From positions 1-64,000 of IMG/VR virus record IMGVR_UViG_3300021354_000007: a stretch of 64,000 bases of DNA; one strand, 5' to 3'. Each line of letters begins with the position of its first letter. The stretch's first letter is position 1. The notes below the pieces were generated by a model. That model was not told the origin of the DNA. It saw only the letters and a list, made by a program, of their open reading frames with translations, and ran no database searches. Source of the DNA: a virus. Below are positions 59,715 to 64,000 of this stretch, in pieces. Position numbers and translations under genes: made by a program.

Positions 59715-60038
59715 ATGACAACTGCATACAAAGTATTAGGTCAAGTATCACCTTCAGCAACAACAGCAACAACATTATATACTGCATCTTCAGTTCAAGC
59801 AGTCGCATCTACATTGTCTGTTTGTAACAGGGGTGTACCTACAAATTATAGAGTAGCAGTAAGACCTGCAGGTGCTTCACTTGCAAATCTTCATTACATT
59901 GTATATGATTCAGTTATCAATGCCAATGATACAGTATTTTTAACAATCGGAGTTACTCTAGCATCTACAGATGTAGTAACCGTTTACGCAGGGACTGCAA
60001 ACTTATCATTTAGTTTATTTGGTTCCGAGATTAGTTAA
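59715..60038 (+). CDS. Conserved virion structural protein, 107 aa
   Basis: TAYKVLGQVSPSATTATTLYTASS, CNRGVPTNYRVAVRPAGASLANLHYIVYD and VFLTIGVTLASTDVVTVYAG follow the order of a beta-sandwich virion protein common in phages with large tails. It ends SLFGSEIS, sharing TAATG with the next gene. Exact location in the virion unknown. Confidence 0.72.
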   Translation: MTTAYKVLGQVSPSATTATTLYTASSVQAVASTLSVCNRGVPTNYRVAVRPAGASLANLHYIVYDSVINANDTVFLTIGVTLASTDVVTVYAGTANLSFSLFGSEIS

Positions 60039-62308
60039 TGAGCAATAGAATAGTTACAAATGGTGGATCATCTGTATCAAGTAGGTCGTTAAAACAAGAT
60101 CAAACAAATAATATTCTAACAGGTCGCAGACCTTGGGTCAGGAATCCTTCTTGGCCGACATTACCTACAGTTCTCTCTACAGATAATAAAGTAGTAGGTC
60201 TGGTAAAGGTGTTTAATGGAAGCACTGATGCGAATGGAATTGCATTTATTATATCAGGTGCATATACTGTTGACTGGGGTGATGGTAACGTTGAGAATGT
60301 TGCTACAGGCGTCCGTGCACAACATTTATATGATTATAATAATAGCAATCTTGCCAATACAAATGCACCTGTTACATTTCAAGATGCAGGAGATACGGTT
60401 ATTCGTAATAGTCATGGATATCAAGAGGGGATGCAAGTAACCTTCTTTTCTATCACTTCTACAACTGGCATCTCTATAAATGTACCATATTATATTATAA
60501 ATGTAACAACTAATACATTTCAATTATCGACTACTTATAATGGTTCTGCAATTGCATTAACTACCGATGGTTCGGGAATCCTTCTTAATTATAAATTATC
60601 AATTGTAACTATAACACCTCAAAGTGGTCAAACACTTACCCAATTAAATTTCCTGCAATTCTATGGTGGGGTATCATTAAATGCAAATATACCTTGGGCA
60701 GAACTTATAATATCTGCACCTAGTGCAACTCTTTGTGCAGTTGGTTCAGGTACATCAGTACAATATTATAGTGATTTAGAACAATTAACAATTTTATCGA
60801 GTGGTACTTCTTCAATGTCAGCAATTGGTTCCAATATGCCGAATTTGTATAGTGTACCGTATATTGGTAATGCAAGAAACCCATCGTTATTGGATTATGC
60901 ATTCACTGGTTCAAGAAAGTTAGAATATGTAGGTACATTTAACCTAACATTTCCACCTACAAGTGTTACCTTTATGTTTGAGAAATGTTATGCTCTGATT
61001 ACTGCTCCTTATTTTGATACTAGTGCAGTTACTAATTTCACAGCAATGTTTAACGGTTGTTATTCTCTTAAGAATGTACCTAATTACAACACTGCGTCAG
61101 GAACAAATTTCACGATTATGTTTCAGAATTGCACATCATTAGTTAATTCTCCTAAATTAAGTCTATCTGGAAATACAAGCAATATGTTTGTTGGATGTTC
61201 AGCATTAAAATACGTACCTAATATGAGCACTTCAACTGTAACTAATACATCTACCATGTTTCAAAATTGTTATTCGTTGGAATCGGTACCTGATTTCGAT
61301 TTATCTGCGACAACTAATACATCATATATGTTTCAAAATTGTTATTCGTTGAGGTCATTCAATGGCAATATGAATATGCCCAACAATACAAATACAAGTG
61401 ATATGTTTGATACTTGTTCAACATTATCTTATGTTAGTCCTATAGTATTTAAAACTGGTAATTCCGTAGTTACTACAACTAGCATGTTTTTTGCTTGTTA
61501 TGCTCTACAGTTCGCACCTAATATAACAAATCCAAGTGCTTCGAATGGGTTAACTTCTATGTTTTATTCTTGTATTGGTATTCCTGAGATTCCAGCATGG
61601 GATTTGAGTGGTGCTGGTAATATAAGCAATGCCTTCTCTTACATGTATGATTTAGTTTCTTTTAAAGCAACTGGAATGAAATGGAATGCAGATTTTACTT
61701 ATTGCAGATTATCAAAGACTGCTATAGAAAGTATATGTAATACAGGTTTGGGTACTTCTGCAAGTGGTTCTGGTACATTAACAATAACTCAATGTCCAGG
61801 ATCTACGTTAAACCCAGCAGTTACCACAACTATCACTGCTACTGCAAAAGCATTAACTGGCACAGTTGCATCTAGTGTTGGGTTAGTAAATGGTATGTTA
61901 ATGTCTGGTTCATCTTTGAATACATGGACTACTGCTACCTCAATGGCAACTACCGTAAGTACTAGTATTATTACTTGGACAGGTCATAACTTTTCAAATG
62001 GTACTATTATATCATTTAAAACTATTGGTACAACTACTGGAGTTGTTATTAATACAGTATATTATATTGTTAATGTCACTACGGATACATTCCAAGTTTC
62101 TGCTACATCAGGTGGTTCTCCTATTACATTTACAGGTACAAGTTCTACAGTTACTATGGTCTGGCCGCAATATATAACTTCGATAGTTGGAACTACTATA
62201 ACTTTCAGTGCTCCATTTGGTAATACAGGTACTACCATATCTTCTTCATTTAGAAATTTAGACACTGCACAGGCATATTTAAAGGGGTTTACAACAGTTT
62301 CTTATTAG
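60038..62308 (+). CDS. Tail-fibre adhesin with BspA-like leucine-rich repeats
   Basis: 756 residues. N-terminal fibre part with VKVFNGSTDANGIAFIISGAYTVDWGDGNVE (PKD-like DWGDG), then a module HGYQEGMQVTFFSI...VPYYIINVTTNTFQLS, which recurs near residues 645-710. Residues 300-545 are a BspA-type (DUF285) repeat array with units such as MFQNCYSLESVPDFDLSATTNTS, each with a Cys and SL. BspA repeats occur in surface adhesins; here the array probably forms the receptor-binding solenoid. Confidence 0.82.
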   Translation: MSNRIVTNGGSSVSSRSLKQDQTNNILTGRRPWVRNPSWPTLPTVLSTDNKVVGLVKVFNGSTDANGIAFIISGAYTVDWGDGNVENVATGVRAQHLYDYNNSNLANTNAPVTFQDAGDTVIRNSHGYQEGMQVTFFSITSTTGISINVPYYIINVTTNTFQLSTTYNGSAIALTTDGSGILLNYKLSIVTITPQSGQTLTQLNFLQFYGGVSLNANIPWAELIISAPSATLCAVGSGTSVQYYSDLEQLTILSSGTSSMSAIGSNMPNLYSVPYIGNARNPSLLDYAFTGSRKLEYVGTFNLTFPPTSVTFMFEKCYALITAPYFDTSAVTNFTAMFNGCYSLKNVPNYNTASGTNFTIMFQNCTSLVNSPKLSLSGNTSNMFVGCSALKYVPNMSTSTVTNTSTMFQNCYSLESVPDFDLSATTNTSYMFQNCYSLRSFNGNMNMPNNTNTSDMFDTCSTLSYVSPIVFKTGNSVVTTTSMFFACYALQFAPNITNPSASNGLTSMFYSCIGIPEIPAWDLSGAGNISNAFSYMYDLVSFKATGMKWNADFTYCRLSKTAIESICNTGLGTSASGSGTLTITQCPGSTLNPAVTTTITATAKALTGTVASSVGLVNGMLMSGSSLNTWTTATSMATTVSTSIITWTGHNFSNGTIISFKTIGTTTGVVINTVYYIVNVTTDTFQVSATSGGSPITFTGTSSTVTMVWPQYITSIVGTTITFSAPFGNTGTTISSSFRNLDTAQAYLKGFTTVSY

Positions 62309-62328
62309 TATAAATACAAGTATAAATA
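62309..62328 (+). promoter_or_regulatory. Pair of T4-type late promoters
   Basis: TATAAATA at 62309-62316 and 62321-62328, 12 bases apart, both followed by C. They precede the glycosyltransferase by about 30-40 bases. Confidence 0.7.
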
Positions 62329-62355
62329 CAAAATATAATTTAATATGAGAATATA

Positions 62356-63096
62356 ATGGCACTTGAACCGCAAATTATATCATCCTACGATGGTGGTAAA
62401 CATAATGTTAATCTTGACGAGACTATTTCAAGATTAACACAGGATAAATCTTACAGAGATATGTCTTGTATAATGATTGTACCTTGCTTTGGTCAGATTC
62501 CGACTAAGGCAGTTGCAAGTTGGATGAATTTATATTCACCTCCTAATGGAAAGTTTACACGGTTGTGGGCTATGGGTATGGAAGTTGGTAAGGCATTTTC
62601 AAGTGCAATTGAAAGTATTCTTGCTCACCCAGATATGGGTAATTGGAAATATATTATTACATTGGAACATGATAATATACCACCTCCCGATGGCATTGTC
62701 AAGTTACTCACTCAGATGGAAAATCACCCTGAGTTTGCGTGTATAGGAGGATTATATTTTACACAAGGACCTGCAGGGGTTGCACAGATTTGGGGAGACC
62801 CTAATGATCCAGTTACTAACTTTAGACCACAAAAACCAGACCCTAATGGTGGTTTAGTTGAATGTTGTGGTACTGGAATGGGGTTTAATGTTTTTAGACT
62901 AAATATGTTTAAAGATGAGCGATTACGAAAACCTTGGTTTACTACACAAACAGAAGGTGGGGTATCGACTCAGGATTTATACTTTTGGTCTGATGCTAGA
63001 AAGTATGGCTATAGATGTGCAATTGACTGCGATGTGAAGGTGGGCCATTATGACCTTGATGGAAAACGTGGTGGCATAGAAGATTATGTTTGGTAA
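62356..63096 (+). CDS. Glycosyltransferase-like protein (GT-A fold)
   Basis: 246 residues. SCIMIVPCFGQIPTKAVASWMNL and YIITLEHDNIPPPDGIVKLL give the Rossmann start and the DxD-like HDN metal/sugar-nucleotide site; CIGGLYF and an acidic QDLYFWSDARKYGYRCAIDCDVKVGH complete the fold. Similar genes lie beside fibres in T4-like phages and may decorate fibres or phage DNA/LPS. Sugar donor unknown. Confidence 0.78.
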   Translation: MALEPQIISSYDGGKHNVNLDETISRLTQDKSYRDMSCIMIVPCFGQIPTKAVASWMNLYSPPNGKFTRLWAMGMEVGKAFSSAIESILAHPDMGNWKYIITLEHDNIPPPDGIVKLLTQMENHPEFACIGGLYFTQGPAGVAQIWGDPNDPVTNFRPQKPDPNGGLVECCGTGMGFNVFRLNMFKDERLRKPWFTTQTEGGVSTQDLYFWSDARKYGYRCAIDCDVKVGHYDLDGKRGGIEDYVW

Positions 63097-63112
63097 TAAA
63101 TAGGATAATGAT

Positions 63113-63655
63113 ATGAAATTAGATATGGGTTGTGGAAGTAAGAAACAAGAAGGATTCATTGGTGTTGATCAGTATGAGATGGAAGGTGTTGATGTAGTTC
63201 TAAATATAGGTGATGATACTTGGGAATGGGAAGATGGTTCAATTGAAGAAATTCATGCATCACATTTTCTAGAGCATCTTACTGCTAAACAACGTGTTCA
63301 TTTTATGAACGAAGCATATCGAGTATTGCAAGATGGTGGGAAAGTTACAATCATTACACCACATTGGGCAAGCAATCGAGCATACGGTGATTTCACCCAT
63401 CAATGGCCACCAGTAGCAGAGATGTTTTATTATTATTTGAAAGAAGAATGGCGAGATACTCAAGCACCGCATACTGATATAAAATGGAATCCTGATGGGT
63501 TTTCATGTGATTTTAATGCAACATGGGGATATTCATTTTCGCCTGAGTTATCGGCAAGACACCAAGACCATATACAATTTGCATTGCAGAATTATAAAGA
63601 GGCGGCACAAGATTTGCACGCAACACTAATTAAACCTCAACTTAAAGAAGAATAG
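63113..63655 (+). CDS. Class I SAM-dependent methyltransferase
   Basis: 180 residues. KLDMGCGSKKQEGFIGVD (motif I, glycine loop), DDTWEWEDGSIEEIHASHFLEHL (acidic and EHL motif of the class) and EAYRVLQDGGKVTIITPH (post-motif). Substrate unknown; with the glycosyltransferase it may act on sugars. AGGATA upstream. Confidence 0.82.
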   Translation: MKLDMGCGSKKQEGFIGVDQYEMEGVDVVLNIGDDTWEWEDGSIEEIHASHFLEHLTAKQRVHFMNEAYRVLQDGGKVTIITPHWASNRAYGDFTHQWPPVAEMFYYYLKEEWRDTQAPHTDIKWNPDGFSCDFNATWGYSFSPELSARHQDHIQFALQNYKEAAQDLHATLIKPQLKEE

Positions 63656-63663
63656 GAATAAAC

Positions 63664-64000
63664 ATGGGAATTCAATTAAATACCGCAACAGGTGGTTCAG
63701 TTACAATAAATTCAACACCAACTGGTTTAACAATGTTGGGTACTGGTACTTCTGCATCATTGGGTTATTTTGATGTAGGTGATAATGGAAATATTCGAAT
63801 AGGTGGTGGGCTGCGGTCTGGTGGGGTGCTACCTTTGGGTATCGATCCAACTTTATTCAGCGATTGCATTGCTATAGGGGATGGTGCTGGTGCAGGCAGT
63901 ACTGGTGCTGCCGCTTGTATATTTATCGGCGAAAGCAGCGGTGGATATTCGACAGCTGGTTCATTTGATATACTGATTGGGGTCGATGCTGGTGGATCGT
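63664..64000 (+). CDS. Fibre-like protein, cut by the window end
   Basis: 112 residues visible. GIQLNTATGGSVTINSTPTGLTML is a fibre-like start; then IAIGDGAGAGSTGAAACIFIGESSGG and ILIGVDAGGS resemble the YadA-type head repeats (hydrophobic-x-hydrophobic-G-x-x-A/S). The second half is noticeably more GC-rich than its neighbours. Confidence 0.65.
   Translation, partial: MGIQLNTATGGSVTINSTPTGLTMLGTGTSASLGYFDVGDNGNIRIGGGLRSGGVLPLGIDPTLFSDCIAIGDGAGAGSTGAAACIFIGESSGGYSTAGSFDILIGVDAGGS

Overview
The window is AT-rich, densely packed double-stranded DNA from the genome of a T4-like myovirus. It carries T4-type replication and late-transcription genes (RNase H, gp33, gp59, gp32, a DsbA-like protein), a complete baseplate set (gp4, gp5, gp6, gp8, gp16, gp25, gp26, gp27, gp48, gp53 and gp54 types), a tape measure and tail fibres. 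It also has exact TATAAATA late-promoter octamers of the T4 gp55/gp33 type. The host is probably a Gram-negative bacterium: the phage encodes an RlpA-like protein, a lipobox-bearing lipoprotein and a cell-wall-degrading tail spike. thyX, nrdA/nrdB, mazG-like, phoH and a groES-like gene are typical of phages of aquatic bacteria, and no photosynthesis gene is present. The host species cannot be read from the sequence.

Layout. 1-4.2 kb: hairpin at the first base, then thyX, nrdB and nrdA (deoxynucleotide supply). 4.2-6.5 kb: a small tail-fibre/adhesin cluster and a cupin. 6.5-12.3 kb: a secreted HNH nuclease, a GIY-YIG protein, a RadC-like lipoprotein, a DsbA-like protein and RNase H. 12.3-23.1 kb: an early-type accessory region of very small overlapping genes, driven by near-identical promoters, with a tRNA-Gly, GroES-like co-chaperonin, phosphoesterase, RNA ligase and nucleotidyltransferase. 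23.1-30.3 kb: three homing-endonuclease-like genes interleaved with a phosphoesterase (in-frame stop), MazG-like, PhoH, a PD-(D/E)XK nuclease, a strongly structured non-coding stretch and RlpA. 30.4-33.3 kb: small genes, then gp33, gp59 and gp32. 33.3-38.6 kb: a minus-strand late operon (gp4, an unassigned virion gene, gp54, gp16, gp26-like, tape measure). 38.6-64 kb: plus-strand late operon of tail, baseplate and fibre genes, then a glycosyltransferase, a methyltransferase and a fibre gene cut by the window end.

Regulation. Two promoter classes are visible. Sigma70-like promoters (TTTACT, 16-17 bp, TATAAT) precede the small-gene cassettes and DNA-metabolism genes; five share an identical 49-bp core. 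TATAAATA late promoters precede the structural operons, back to back at 38.6 kb, and also precede each of the three stand-alone homing-endonuclease genes. Most genes are coupled by ATGA or TAATG overlaps.

The observations most worth following are: a candidate -1 programmed frameshift (T8 slip) extending the gp26-like baseplate protein; an H-type pseudoknot plus A-rich repeats before gene 32, the counterpart of the T4 gene 32 autoregulatory operator; an in-frame TGA directly after a perfect 13-bp hairpin in a phosphoesterase; a 12-bp three-way junction next to a 17-bp stem, lying between late promoters and a GIY-YIG gene; a JAMM/RadC-like lipoprotein; and a gp5 spike carrying two separate wall-hydrolase domains. 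All functional calls come from reading the translated sequence; no database search was run.
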